From Oceanococcus sp964629015 (GTDB lineage Bacteria; Pseudomonadota; Gammaproteobacteria; Nevskiales; Oceanococcaceae): a stretch of DNA of 64,000 bases. Shown one piece after another: positions 51,880-60,848 of the stretch (position 1 is the first letter of the stretch; each line of letters begins with the position of its first letter). Location of the stretch: contig CAZVMN010000002.1 in assembly GCA_964629015.1 (NCBI GenBank), positions 310,001 through 374,000 on the forward strand, given 5' to 3'. Both the position numbers and the translations under genes were made by a program. The notes below the pieces were generated by a model, which saw nothing but the letters and a program-made list of their open reading frames with translations, was not told the origin of the DNA and did not search any database.

Positions 51880-52413
51880 TCAGGATTCGTCGACGCGTTT
51901 ACGCCCGGTCAGCATGGCGCGCACCAGGTTCTGGCGTTCCAGCACACTGCTGATCAGCACACCGCCGAGATGAAGCAACACACAAACCTGGAGAACGATG
52001 ACGAAGCTCTCATGCAACTCATGTGGCCAGTCATCACCCCAGAACATGTCCCAGCGACTGACCCAGCCGCTTAAGCCGAGCAGCAGTACCAGGGCCCACA
52101 GCGTCAGCGTCATAGCGCCGCCGAGTGGATTGTGGCCCGCCGGGCGCGTCACCTCACCACGCAGCATGCTCAGCACGTGCTCCCTCATCGAGCGGAAACC
52201 CGGCCAATGCGGGCGCGCCGGACCATCACGGCCAAACCAGCCGTAAAGCAGCCGCAGCACAACCACCGCGACCGCGGCGTAACCGATATAGCGATGAAGC
52301 TTGCTGCCGTCGTCATTGAACAGATTGACGATCACCAGCGTCGCCAATGTCCAGTGCGCCAAGCGCACCGGCCATCGCCAGATCAGCTGTTGTGCGCTTA
52401 ATCCCGCATTCAT
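51880..52413 (-). CDS. Cytochrome b561-family membrane protein
   Basis: This 177-residue four-helix cytochrome b has His residues for heme at 20 (RLAHWTLA), 40 (LHRYIGYAA), and in HELHESFVIV and VLLHLGGVL. It resembles the Ni/Fe-hydrogenase-type b subunit and YdhU group. It passes electrons from the quinone pool across the inner membrane. The gene starts one base after the PepSY gene stop. The pair is divergent from a TonB receptor with a Fur-box-like site, so a role in reducing imported ferric complexes is possible. Confidence 0.87.
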   Translation of the reverse strand: MNAGLSAQQLIWRWPVRLAHWTLATLVIVNLFNDDGSKLHRYIGYAAVAVVVLRLLYGWFGRDGPARPHWPGFRSMREHVLSMLRGEVTRPAGHNPLGGAMTLTLWALVLLLGLSGWVSRWDMFWGDDWPHELHESFVIVLQVCVLLHLGGVLISSVLERQNLVRAMLTGRKRVDES

Positions 52414-52414
52414 C

Positions 52415-52681
52415 TCAATCGATTTCCGACTTGATGACCTCTAGCGTTTTGGTGTCGAAATACACCTCGGCTTTTTTGCCATCAGCGGTCCAGCCGTAGA
52501 ACTCGTAGCAATCGCCGGAGACCTTGAACTTGCGGATCTTGTAGCCCTGCTCTTCGAAATGCGCACGCGCTTGCGTCTCACTTTTCCACTCGTTCTGAGG
52601 ATGCGCCTCGCAATCCGCACCAGCCAAAGCGATCGCCGGGGCAATCAGCAAACCTGCAAAGGCAAAACTCCGTTTCAACAT
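52415..52681 (-). CDS. Small secreted PepSY-domain protein
   Basis: This 88-residue protein has a signal peptide (to ALAGA) and one PepSY unit: WKSETQARAHFEEQGYKIRKFKV, GDCYEFYGWTADGKKAEVYFD and LEVIKSEID. Small PepSY proteins often accompany cytochrome b561 genes in iron-reduction or electron-transfer pairs. It is directly followed by such a gene. Two Cys (DCEAH and GDCYEF) could bind metal or form a disulfide. Confidence 0.85.
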   Translation of the reverse strand: MLKRSFAFAGLLIAPAIALAGADCEAHPQNEWKSETQARAHFEEQGYKIRKFKVSGDCYEFYGWTADGKKAEVYFDTKTLEVIKSEID

Positions 52682-52842
52682 CGTGAACTCCTTGTCATCG
52701 AGGGATGGTCTCCATCAGCATCACAGCCTTGCGGCTATCGCGCCACAGACACCCGTTTGAGGCTATTGACCACAAACTGTGCTCGAGCGTGCCTTAAGGC
52801 CAGATTAAGAGCGCAGCGCGCGGCCGAACAAGCGCGAAACTT

Positions 52843-52861
52843 AATGATAATTATTGTTAAT
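52843..52861. promoter_or_regulatory. Fur-box-like operator
   Basis: AATGATAATTATTGTTAAT matches the imperfect GATAAT repeat pattern of the Fur operator. It lies 55 bases before the TonB receptor start and 160 bases from the divergent PepSY gene, so iron-dependent repression of the receptor, and perhaps of both sides, is expected. Confidence 0.75.
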
Positions 52862-52916
52862 CGCAATACGTGCTGCTAAAGTCCGGCGACTACCAATCCC
52901 CACGTCTCGTCCCATC

Positions 52917-55190
52917 ATGCTGACTGATCGCATCCTGCGCCCAGCCTTGCCCGCAAGCTTGCTGTGCCTGCTGGCAACCCCCGCATTCGCGCAAACCCTC
53001 GCTTCGGTAACGCTAGACCCCATCGCGGTGATCGGCTCGCCAGACAACGTCGACGGTTTGGTCGGCTCCGGCGCCTACATCAGCCGCGACGACATCACGC
53101 GCCAGGGTTACGACGACATCAATCGCCTGCTGCGTGAAATCCCTGGCGTCTACGCCCGAGCGGAAGACGGCTATGGGCTGTTTCCGAATATCTCGCTGCG
53201 CGGCACCGACGGTGGACGATCCTCCAAAGTCACGCTCATGGAAGATGGCGTGCTGACGGCACCGGCGCCCTACAGCGACGCAGCGGCTTATTACTCGCCA
53301 ACCGCAGGCCGCATGAGCGCCTTGGAGGTGCTTAAGGGCTCATCGCAGGTTCAGTACGGCCCACGCACCACGGGCGGCGTCATCAACTACCTCTCGACAC
53401 CGATTCCAGACGCGCGACAAGCCTACTTGCGCACCGCCTACGGCAGTGACAACGAGTTCCGCAACCATCTGTATGTCGGTGAAACCTCGGAATTGGACGG
53501 CGGCAGTCGCATCGGATACCTGGTTGAGTTGTATCACCGTCAAAATGAGGGCTTCAAAGACATCGACATCCCCGGCGCCGTTGGGCCGGATCAGGGCCAA
53601 AGCGGGTTCACCCGCATCGAACCCATGATCAAGCTTAGCTACGAGCCGCAGACCGCGCTGTACCAGCGCTTTGAGTTCAAATACGGGCGCACCGAATTGA
53701 ATGCCGACGAAACCTATCTGGGTTTGACGCAAGCGGACTTTCGCACAGACCCCTATCGGCGCTATGCCGCATCACGCTTCGACAACATCGAAACCGAACA
53801 TCAGCGCAGCTATCTACGCCACCAAATTGCGCTCTCTGCTGACACCAATGTCACCACCACGCTGTACGCCAACGATTTTCATCGCAACTGGTTCAAGCTG
53901 CGCCGCGTCAATGACGGCAATCAGAACGTAAGCCTGGGTGTGGCGCTTGCTGACCCGGCTCAGGCGCAGGCCTTGGCCGTGATCAAAGGTGAAGCCGCCG
54001 GCCGCCTGGACTACCGCAACAACAACCGCGAATACGGCTTAAAAGGCATCGAAAGTTTGCTGACCACGCAGCTCACGACGGGATCGATTGAGCACACGTT
54101 GAGCGCCGGCATCCGCCTGCATGAAGATTTCATCTTTCGTTTTCAGGATGACGTGAGTTACACCCAGGACGCCGACGGCTTTATCACTGACGCCAGCTTT
54201 GCCGCGCCCGGCTCACAAGACAACCGGCGCTTCAAAACCCGCGCCCTGTCGGCTTATCTGGAAGACGCGATCGAGATTGGCAAGCTGACGCTCAAACCGG
54301 GTGTGCGTATCGAAAGCCTGGACTGGTCTGGCGCGGACTACCGCAACGCTGGACTGAGCACCTTCAAGGGCGATGATCAATTCACCACCGCGGGCCTCGG
54401 TTTGTTGTACACGCTCAGTCCCAGCACCACGTTGTTCGGTGGGATCTATCAGGGCCTCACCCCACCCAGCCCGTCGGGCGGCGCCAAAGGCAGTGAAGAG
54501 CCGGAAGAGAGTCTGTCGGTCGAGTTGGGCTTGCGCAGCATGCCCAAACACGGCGTGCGCCAGGAAATGGCCGTGTTCGCCACGCGCTTCGAGAACCTGC
54601 TGGTATCGTCCAATATGGGCGCCAGCGGATCGCCGGATACTGAGTCGGTCGGCGAAGTCGACACCTTCGGTGTGGAATATGCGTTGAGCTACGATGCCGG
54701 CGATTGGCTCGGCGATGGCTGGGGGATGCCGGTTCGCCTGGCGCTAACCTACACCGACGCAACCATCGCCAATGATTCCAACGCGGGCGGCGACGCGGAG
54801 TCCATTTTCAGCGGTGGACGTGATGGCGCTCAATTGCCCTACATTCCACAATGGCAGGCCTCACTGATCACCGGTTTGGAACGCGGCATCTGGACCTTGT
54901 CCATCGCGGCCCAATTCGTAGATCGCATGTACGCCTCGGCACTCAACACCAATGACGCGGTGATCGTGGATGGCAGCGGCAATCCCGCACCGGATGCACG
55001 CGGCGGTGTGATTCCCAGCATCTTCACATTGGACATCACGGTCAGCGCCCAAGTGAACCCGCAGTTGCGCCTGTTCACCAATGTGTTCAACGCTTTGGAC
55101 CGTGAGTATGAAGTCTCACGCATCCCCGAAGGCCCGCGACCGGGCGCACCGTTGAGCGTTCTTGTCGGTGCCGAGATGATGCTGTTCTGA
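52917..55190 (+). CDS. TonB-dependent iron-complex receptor (FecA-like)
   Basis: From ATG 52917 the receptor has about 757 residues. A signal peptide ends at AFAQT. The plug contains LREIPGVYARAEDGYGLFPN and LRGTDGGRSSKVTLMEDGV, a style shared with FecA-type ferric citrate or siderophore receptors. The barrel ends LSVLVGAEMMLF with terminal Phe. The open frame extends 63 bases upstream into the Fur-box region and is not used. Iron control is inferred from that site. No FecIR regulators are present and no extra N-terminal signalling domain is visible. Confidence 0.9.
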   Translation: MLTDRILRPALPASLLCLLATPAFAQTLASVTLDPIAVIGSPDNVDGLVGSGAYISRDDITRQGYDDINRLLREIPGVYARAEDGYGLFPNISLRGTDGGRSSKVTLMEDGVLTAPAPYSDAAAYYSPTAGRMSALEVLKGSSQVQYGPRTTGGVINYLSTPIPDARQAYLRTAYGSDNEFRNHLYVGETSELDGGSRIGYLVELYHRQNEGFKDIDIPGAVGPDQGQSGFTRIEPMIKLSYEPQTALYQRFEFKYGRTELNADETYLGLTQADFRTDPYRRYAASRFDNIETEHQRSYLRHQIALSADTNVTTTLYANDFHRNWFKLRRVNDGNQNVSLGVALADPAQAQALAVIKGEAAGRLDYRNNNREYGLKGIESLLTTQLTTGSIEHTLSAGIRLHEDFIFRFQDDVSYTQDADGFITDASFAAPGSQDNRRFKTRALSAYLEDAIEIGKLTLKPGVRIESLDWSGADYRNAGLSTFKGDDQFTTAGLGLLYTLSPSTTLFGGIYQGLTPPSPSGGAKGSEEPEESLSVELGLRSMPKHGVRQEMAVFATRFENLLVSSNMGASGSPDTESVGEVDTFGVEYALSYDAGDWLGDGWGMPVRLALTYTDATIANDSNAGGDAESIFSGGRDGAQLPYIPQWQASLITGLERGIWTLSIAAQFVDRMYASALNTNDAVIVDGSGNPAPDARGGVIPSIFTLDITVSAQVNPQLRLFTNVFNALDREYEVSRIPEGPRPGAPLSVLVGAEMMLF

Positions 55191-55214
55191 TCGCCAACCG
55201 GATGGCGCAACCCG

Positions 55215-55703
55215 CTACCAGCGCGCTTTGTCCCACATGTCCGGGTTGGCCCAGTTGCGCGGGTTGTTCCAGTCGCGTTTGTGGTTGTAGCTCTCCAGCT
55301 TGTAGCTGAAGAGCGTCAAATCGTCGGCCAGCTCGGCATGCCGACGAAACCCCAAGGCGATGAAATCATTGAACTGCCATGCGCCATGCGTCGGCGCGAG
55401 CACGGCGATGCGCTGCGTGCCGTAGTTGCGTAACAAGCCGAGCAGGCGCGTGCCGCTTTCGTGATCGAGCTGTTCCAGCGTGTCGCTGACCAAGGCCAGA
55501 TCGGCCGCCGCTGTCGCTTCAATCTTGGACTGCGCGTTGCCCGGCTCGAAGACCACAATCTCGGCTTCCGGCGTCACACGCCCCCAGCGTTGTGCAATAC
55601 GGCATGCCGTTTCGCCGCAACACAACAAACGGCGCGGCGCACTTGCATCAACGATGCGGGCCAGCACATCCAAGGCTGATTGCAAATTCTGCGATTCTGA
55701 CAT
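55215..55703 (-). CDS. DUF6231-like protein (SAM-methyltransferase-related)
   Basis: This protein of about 162 residues starts at ATG 55703, one codon after a GTG. RRLLCCGETACRIAQRWG resembles the first strand and Gly loop of a methyltransferase fold, with EIVVFEPG and LALVSDTLEQLDH following. The conserved-looking C-terminus YNHKRDWNNPRNWANPDMWDK is Trp/Asn-rich, as in the DUF6231 family of gammaproteobacteria. Function is unknown. It follows the crotonase gene by a few bases on the same strand. Confidence 0.65.
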   Translation of the reverse strand: MSESQNLQSALDVLARIVDASAPRRLLCCGETACRIAQRWGRVTPEAEIVVFEPGNAQSKIEATAAADLALVSDTLEQLDHESGTRLLGLLRNYGTQRIAVLAPTHGAWQFNDFIALGFRRHAELADDLTLFSYKLESYNHKRDWNNPRNWANPDMWDKARW

Positions 55704-55709
55704 CACCCC

Positions 55710-56399
55710 TTACCCAGCTTTGTCGCGTCGATTGCGCGTCAGCCCTTCACCGCTCCAATGCGCCTGAAAACGCGCATCAAAATGGGCACGTTCAGTCTCA
55801 GACACCACCAGCGCGTGTTCGCGCAGCACCCGCTTGGCCTCGGCATAGGCGTCGCGGGGATGACCAGCAAGCGTGTTCAGGCGTTGGCGTGCCAGTGTCT
55901 GCTCGTCGTCAGCCAGCTCATCCAGCAAACCCAGAGCCAATGCCTGCTGTGGCGCATGGTTGGCGGCCTCCAGCACCACGCGGTCAATGCAATGCGGCGG
56001 GATTCGATAGCGCAGGATTTGTACCAGGATCGGCGGGTAATTGATACCCAGGGCCACACCGGGCATACCAATTTTGATCGACGCATCAGCCCGGGCAATA
56101 CGCAGATCACAAGCCTGCAACAGCAAGCAGCCACCCGCGATGGCATGTCCGTTGACCGCAGCCACGGTGGGCGCAGGATGCAGGAATAAGGCAGCGGCCA
56201 CCTCCTCTATCGCATCGCTGACCGCTTTGGGATCATCTTCAATCAACGCATCGATATCCAGACCCGCGCTGAATGCGCGACCATTCCCGGTAATCAACAG
56301 CGGTTGATCCGCGTTGTCGTGAAGAAATGCCCGGAACGCCTTTAGCGAGGACAATGTCATGGTGTTGGGGCCACGCCCCTGCAGCACAAATTCTTTCAT
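55710..56399 (-). CDS. Crotonase-family protein lacking the catalytic glutamates
   Basis: From ATG 56399 (MKEFVLQ) the protein has 229 residues; GTG 56432 is an alternative. Crotonase features are NGRAFSAGLDIDAL and NGHAIAGGCLLLQACDL. Both acid positions of enoyl-CoA hydratase are replaced: Leu in AGGCLLL and Gly in KIGMPGVALG. It probably performs another CoA-ester reaction or lacks hydratase activity. It is divergent from the alpha/beta-hydrolase gene. Confidence 0.82.
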   Translation of the reverse strand: MKEFVLQGRGPNTMTLSSLKAFRAFLHDNADQPLLITGNGRAFSAGLDIDALIEDDPKAVSDAIEEVAAALFLHPAPTVAAVNGHAIAGGCLLLQACDLRIARADASIKIGMPGVALGINYPPILVQILRYRIPPHCIDRVVLEAANHAPQQALALGLLDELADDEQTLARQRLNTLAGHPRDAYAEAKRVLREHALVVSETERAHFDARFQAHWSGEGLTRNRRDKAG

Positions 56400-56501
56400 C
56401 CGGTACATCGTACACCGCGTCTTGTCGGACACGGCTGTTGAATGGGTTCGGGTACATTATCCGGCCACAAGGATGGACAATGCTCAAACGGGAGAGGAAG
56501 C

Positions 56502-57263
56502 ATGAGCGACACCACACCCACGTTGTTGTTGGTCCACGGTGCCTGGCATGGTGCCTGGTGCTGGGAGCAGCGCTTCGCACCCTATCTGCGCGAAGCGGGC
56601 CTGCAGGTCGAAACGCTCAATCTGCCCGGTCACGGGCGCAACGATACGCGCCGCATTCCGTGGTTTTCGGTGCGCGATTACGCCGATGCGGTGGAGAAAC
56701 ACATAAAAGCCAGCGCCAAGCCCGTGGTCATCGTTGGCCATTCCATGGGCGGCTTTGTGGTGCAGAAAGTGATGGAACGCCAGCCGTCCAATTTGGCCGG
56801 CGCGTCACTCTTCGGCGCCGCGCCACCATGGGGCGTGGTGAGTGTGGTCTGGCATCTGCTGCGCTCGCGCCCGCTGGACCTCGCCGTCGCCAGCCTGGGC
56901 TTCAATCTCTACCATCTGGTGCGCGAGCCACGTTTCGCCCAGGCGTTGTTCTACAGCGCGAGTATGCCGGCAAGCGAGGTTGAAAAATATTGGTCCCAGA
57001 CCCAGAACGAATCGTTCCGGGCCTTTCTGGACATGCTGATTCTCAACCTGCCCAAGCCGGCCAAAGCCGATCCGAACTTGCCGAAATGGGTCATCGGCGG
57101 CGAACACGACGCTATCTTCCCGCCGGATGTGGTGCGCGCCACGGCGACCGCCTACGGCGCCGAAGCCACCATCTATCCGGATATGGCCCACAACCTGATG
57201 CTCGACGCCGGATGGGACGGCGTCGCCGATGACCTCGCCAACTGGTTACGCCGTTTGGGCTGA
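56502..57263 (+). CDS. Alpha/beta-hydrolase (methylesterase/salicylate-esterase-like)
   Basis: ATG 56502 follows a good AGGAAG. The 253-residue protein has LLLVHGAWHGAWCWEQ near the N-terminus (oxyanion HGAW) and LPGHGRND, as in the hydroxynitrile-lyase/methylesterase-like branch. The nucleophile is GHSMGG (Ser81), the acid is in GGEHDAIFPP, and the catalytic His is His230 in MAHNLMLD. It hydrolyses an ester of unknown identity in the cytoplasm. It is convergent with the desaturase gene, with overlapping ends. Confidence 0.85.
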   Translation: MSDTTPTLLLVHGAWHGAWCWEQRFAPYLREAGLQVETLNLPGHGRNDTRRIPWFSVRDYADAVEKHIKASAKPVVIVGHSMGGFVVQKVMERQPSNLAGASLFGAAPPWGVVSVVWHLLRSRPLDLAVASLGFNLYHLVREPRFAQALFYSASMPASEVEKYWSQTQNESFRAFLDMLILNLPKPAKADPNLPKWVIGGEHDAIFPPDVVRATATAYGAEATIYPDMAHNLMLDAGWDGVADDLANWLRRLG

Positions 57264-58145
57264 TTCTCCCACCGGCTTGCGACTGAAAATGCCCACGATC
57301 GGTGTGCCGTGCGCCCGCATGATGGGCTCAATCTCACGGTGCAGAGCGTGGTAACGGTAGAACGGCACACGCGGGAACAGATGATGAATCGAGTGCAGAT
57401 TCTGGCCCAGCCAGAACCACTCAAACGGCTTCATCCAGCGCGGCATGATCAGGCTGTTGGTGTTGCGGTAGCGGGTGGGGTCTTGATACGGGATGTGCGG
57501 CCTGTAGGCGAACCAGTAAGCGGTGAAAAAACCGCCGAAGAAATACCCCAGGACAACCACCACGGTCGTACCCGGCTGGGTCACAAGCGCGATAAAGGCG
57601 ACCCGCCAGCCCAGTGACACAGCCACTTCGGTGAGATAAATCAGGCGCTCGCGCCGGGTCGCTTTGGCCCAGTGATTGTGGACAAAAAAGCTGTTTTGGA
57701 CCCACAGAAAACGAAACACCGTGAAAAATGCCGCGACAGGGCCGTTTGCCATACTGCTCACGACAAAGTCCGGGTCTTTATCGGGCTGATTGGTGTGTCG
57801 GTGGTGGGTGAAATGTTCAACGGTGTGCGAGGCATACGGCACCATGATGAGCGGAGCGACCAGATAACCGCACACATCATTGAGCCATTTGAGATGCTCG
57901 CGACCGCCATGGATATTGCCGTGGGCGGCCTCATGCAATGGGGTGTAAGACATGTAGGTGAGCGCCGCGATGAGCGGCGTTGCCACCCAGGCGCTGATCA
58001 GCCCTGTGGCGAACAACCACAACGTGCCGATAAAACCGACCAGCACAAGGCCGACCAAAGCAACGGTTGGCCAGGCAATGTGGTTCATATGGTGTTTCGC
58101 AGCGAGGATCGCTTGCTTGTTCAATGCAGCAAGATCGTCCGACAT
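57246..58145 (-). CDS. Membrane fatty acid desaturase / beta-carotene-hydroxylase-like protein
   Basis: This 299-residue membrane di-iron enzyme has the boxes HEAAH (71-75), HTVEHFTHHRH (107-117) and LHSIHHLFPR near 255. The HFTHHRHTN pattern and the short length are seen in desaturases close to carotenoid ketolases/hydroxylases as well as acyl-lipid desaturases. Hydrophobic segments lie near 25-70, 95-105 and 175-205. It differs from the desaturase at 13.7 kb. The divergent AraC-type regulator may control it. Confidence 0.86.
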   Translation of the reverse strand: MSDDLAALNKQAILAAKHHMNHIAWPTVALVGLVLVGFIGTLWLFATGLISAWVATPLIAALTYMSYTPLHEAAHGNIHGGREHLKWLNDVCGYLVAPLIMVPYASHTVEHFTHHRHTNQPDKDPDFVVSSMANGPVAAFFTVFRFLWVQNSFFVHNHWAKATRRERLIYLTEVAVSLGWRVAFIALVTQPGTTVVVVLGYFFGGFFTAYWFAYRPHIPYQDPTRYRNTNSLIMPRWMKPFEWFWLGQNLHSIHHLFPRVPFYRYHALHREIEPIMRAHGTPIVGIFSRKPVGESAQTA

Positions 58146-58259
58146 TGTCTACTCCTAGTTCTTGATCTGCTGTCAGCATAGGAATTCTGCAAGTTGGCCT
58201 ACAGGGCCAATGCGGACAACATGCATGCACTTGGGGACAGCCGGCCTACAATGTGCGGC

Positions 58260-59285
58260 ATGAATGCGGCTGCAGAGATTCTCCATCCCATCGCCATCAG
58301 TCAGGTCATGCTCAACTTCGCAGCAGGCTACGGCGTGTCCGCGGATGTTTGCCTGCTCGGCACCGGTATCGATGCTGCCGATTTGCTGGAACCCGACGCG
58401 TTGATCACGCGTGATCAGGAACTTCGTCTGGTTGAAAACCTCATGTTGGCGTTGCCGGACGAACCAGCGCTGGGTTTCAAGCTCGGTCTGCACTACAACG
58501 TCGCAACGTTCGGGATCTGGGGATTTGCCCTGCGCACCAGCCGGACACTGTTTGAAGCCCTTCGTCATGCTCTGCGTTATCTGCCACTGAGCACGGCGTA
58601 TTGCCAAATCACCATGTGCGAAGACGGCGACATGCTAGCTGTGCGCATGGACCCGAGCCCAATACCCCGCCACCTGCGTCAGTTTCTGCTTGAACGGGAC
58701 ATGGCCACCGCGGTCAATTTGGTCCATGAACTCAGCCTCTCCGGCGTTCACGTACGCAGCGTGCATTTTCGCGCACCTGACCTGGAATACGGCGATGTCA
58801 TTGCATCGCTTTGTGGTGTGCCACCACGTATAGCTTGCGAGCACAACGAGTTGCTGATCCCTCGTGCTGATGCCGACCGGCCGCTGAGTACTTACGACCC
58901 TCATCTGGTCCGCATGCTCGAAGATCAGTGTCGCCAGCAGTTGGAGCGTCGCCAGCAAAGCGGAATCGCCGGACAGGTTCGCACCCATTTGCTCGGCGAG
59001 CTCGGCTTGGTCGCCGGCATCGAAGATGTGGCCAAAGCCATGGCTGTGTCGCCGCGGAGCTTACGGCGCAAACTCGATGCCGAAGGCACCACCTTCCGCC
59101 ACATCCTCGAAACCGAACGGCGGCAACTGGCCGAGCACTTGCTAGCGACCACGCGAATCACACTGGACGAATTGGCCATTCAGTTGGGCTACTCCGACAC
59201 CGCCAGTTTCACCCGCGCGTTCCGACGTTGGAACGGTGTCTCACCCGGGGAATTTCGCAAACAAGCCCACCTGCCAAGCTCATAG
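58260..59285 (+). CDS. AraC-family transcriptional regulator (arabinose-binding-domain type)
   Basis: From ATG 58260 (58251 and 58194 are in-frame alternatives) the protein has about 341 residues. The N-terminal domain resembles the Arabinose_bd-type sensor of OruR/ArgR-like regulators (FGIWGFALRTSRTLFEAL). The C-terminal double helix-turn-helix is clear: VAKAMAVSPRSLRRKLDAEG and AIQLGYSDTASFTRAFRRW, then GVSPGEFR. This subfamily often senses lipids or amino acids. It is divergent from the desaturase gene, 114 bases from start to start, the most likely target. Confidence 0.9.
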   Translation: MNAAAEILHPIAISQVMLNFAAGYGVSADVCLLGTGIDAADLLEPDALITRDQELRLVENLMLALPDEPALGFKLGLHYNVATFGIWGFALRTSRTLFEALRHALRYLPLSTAYCQITMCEDGDMLAVRMDPSPIPRHLRQFLLERDMATAVNLVHELSLSGVHVRSVHFRAPDLEYGDVIASLCGVPPRIACEHNELLIPRADADRPLSTYDPHLVRMLEDQCRQQLERRQQSGIAGQVRTHLLGELGLVAGIEDVAKAMAVSPRSLRRKLDAEGTTFRHILETERRQLAEHLLATTRITLDELAIQLGYSDTASFTRAFRRWNGVSPGEFRKQAHLPSS

Positions 59286-59477
59286 GCGACCCGCAGCACC
59301 GCATAAAGCCACTGCCCCGCACACGGAATTGCGCGGCATTTCTTGATCCTGCCTGAAATGCTCAATATGCTGGGCGCAGGGGAACAAGGTTCTTGAAGCC
59401 ATAGCCGTCACCACGGCGTGAGAAGTCCCCACGACGCACAACACATGCCCTGCCCAGGGCCGCCGGAGACAATATTC

Positions 59478-60845
59478 ATGAGCCGATACGCCTCGCTGAT
59501 CGCCGTCCTGATCGGGGCGCTCACTGCCCTGCCAACTTATGCCAAGGTTCCGCCCGAAGAGGCTGCCCGATTGGGCAAGGACCTGACACCGCTGGGTGGC
59601 GTGCGCGCCGCCAACGCAGACGGTTCAATTCCCGAATGGACAGGGGGGTATGTCATGGACCGCGCTCCCGCACCCGACGCCCAACGCCTGCCCAGCACAT
59701 TTCAGGAGATCACCAACGATCGCCCCTTGTTTGTGATCACGCGTGACAATCTGGACGAACACCGCGACATGCTCAGCCAAGGCCATTTGCGCCTTTTCGA
59801 CATGTATGGCGACAGCTACAAGATGCCGGTCTATCCGACCCGCCGGACTGGCGCGGCTCCGGACTATGTGTATGAAGCCACCAAGCGCAACGCGCTGAAC
59901 GCCGAGATGACCAACTTCGGTGAGTCCATCGAAGGCGGCGCGGTTGGCATTCCCTTCCCGATCCCCTCCCAGCCGCAGGAGATCATGTGGAACCACAAAA
60001 CCCGCTTCCGCGGTGCGTCGCTGAAACGTTACAACGCCCAAATCGTGGTGCAGACCAACGGTGATTTCATCGCCCACCGTCTGCGCGAGGATGTCCGCTT
60101 CTCCTGGAGCATGCCCGATGCCAAGCCAGAGGATCTGAATGGCGTGATGGCGTACTTCCTGCAGCTGACTATGGCGCCACCGCGCTCTGCCGGGCAGGTT
60201 CTGCTGGTGCACGAAACACTGGACCAACAGGAAAATGTGCGCCGCGCCTGGCTGTATAACCCAGGCCAACGCCGCACCCGTCGCGCCCCCAACGTGGCCT
60301 ACGACAATCCAGGCAGTGGCTCCGACGGTCTGCGCACCAATGACCAACTTGATGTCTTCAACGGGGCCACAGACCGCTACCACTGGAAGCTGGTCGGCAA
60401 GCGCGAAATCATCGCCCCGTACAACGGTTACAAGCTGATCGACAGTCGCCTCGACTACGACGACATCATCCGCGCCGATCATCCCGACCAAGATCTGATG
60501 CGCTACGAAAAAATCCGCGTGTGGGTGGTCGAATCGGATATCCGTCGCGGCACCAGTCATCTGTACAAGCAACGTCGCTTCTACGTCGATGAAGACACCT
60601 GGACCATCGTGATGGTCGACATTTACGACGCACGCGACGAATTGTGGCGCTTCCAGGAATACCATCAGGTGCTGTTGCCGTGGACCCAGTCGGTTGGGCC
60701 CGCTGGGCATATGATCTACGACTTCAACTCACGCCGTTATCTGGCTATGGAAATGATGAACGAAGAACCGTTGTTCGAATTCGTTACCATCGGCGAGGAA
60801 CATTTCCGTCCTGCCAACGTGCGCAGCGTCGCCACCCGGATGTAG
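59478..60845 (+). CDS. DUF1329-family outer-membrane/periplasmic protein
   Basis: ATG 59478 is chosen for its signal peptide (to TYAKV) and a GGAGA nine bases before. The 455-residue protein shows the DUF1329 pattern: LGKDLTPLGGVRAANADGSIPEW, MWNHKTRFRGASLKRYNAQ, RRAWLYNPGQRRTRRAPN and AGHMIYDFNSRRYLAMEM. The fold is LolA/LolB-like. DUF1329 genes typically neighbour DUF1302 and MMPL exporter genes in aromatic- and steroid-degrading bacteria, where they are thought to move hydrophobic compounds across the envelope. The DUF1302 gene is convergent here, 3 bases away. Confidence 0.9.
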   Translation: MSRYASLIAVLIGALTALPTYAKVPPEEAARLGKDLTPLGGVRAANADGSIPEWTGGYVMDRAPAPDAQRLPSTFQEITNDRPLFVITRDNLDEHRDMLSQGHLRLFDMYGDSYKMPVYPTRRTGAAPDYVYEATKRNALNAEMTNFGESIEGGAVGIPFPIPSQPQEIMWNHKTRFRGASLKRYNAQIVVQTNGDFIAHRLREDVRFSWSMPDAKPEDLNGVMAYFLQLTMAPPRSAGQVLLVHETLDQQENVRRAWLYNPGQRRTRRAPNVAYDNPGSGSDGLRTNDQLDVFNGATDRYHWKLVGKREIIAPYNGYKLIDSRLDYDDIIRADHPDQDLMRYEKIRVWVVESDIRRGTSHLYKQRRFYVDEDTWTIVMVDIYDARDELWRFQEYHQVLLPWTQSVGPAGHMIYDFNSRRYLAMEMMNEEPLFEFVTIGEEHFRPANVRSVATRM

Positions 60846-60848
60846 CAA

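Noticed and set aside
59625..60710. A 361-codon open frame on the minus strand.
   Set aside because: It is antisense to the DUF1329 gene, which has clear family motifs.
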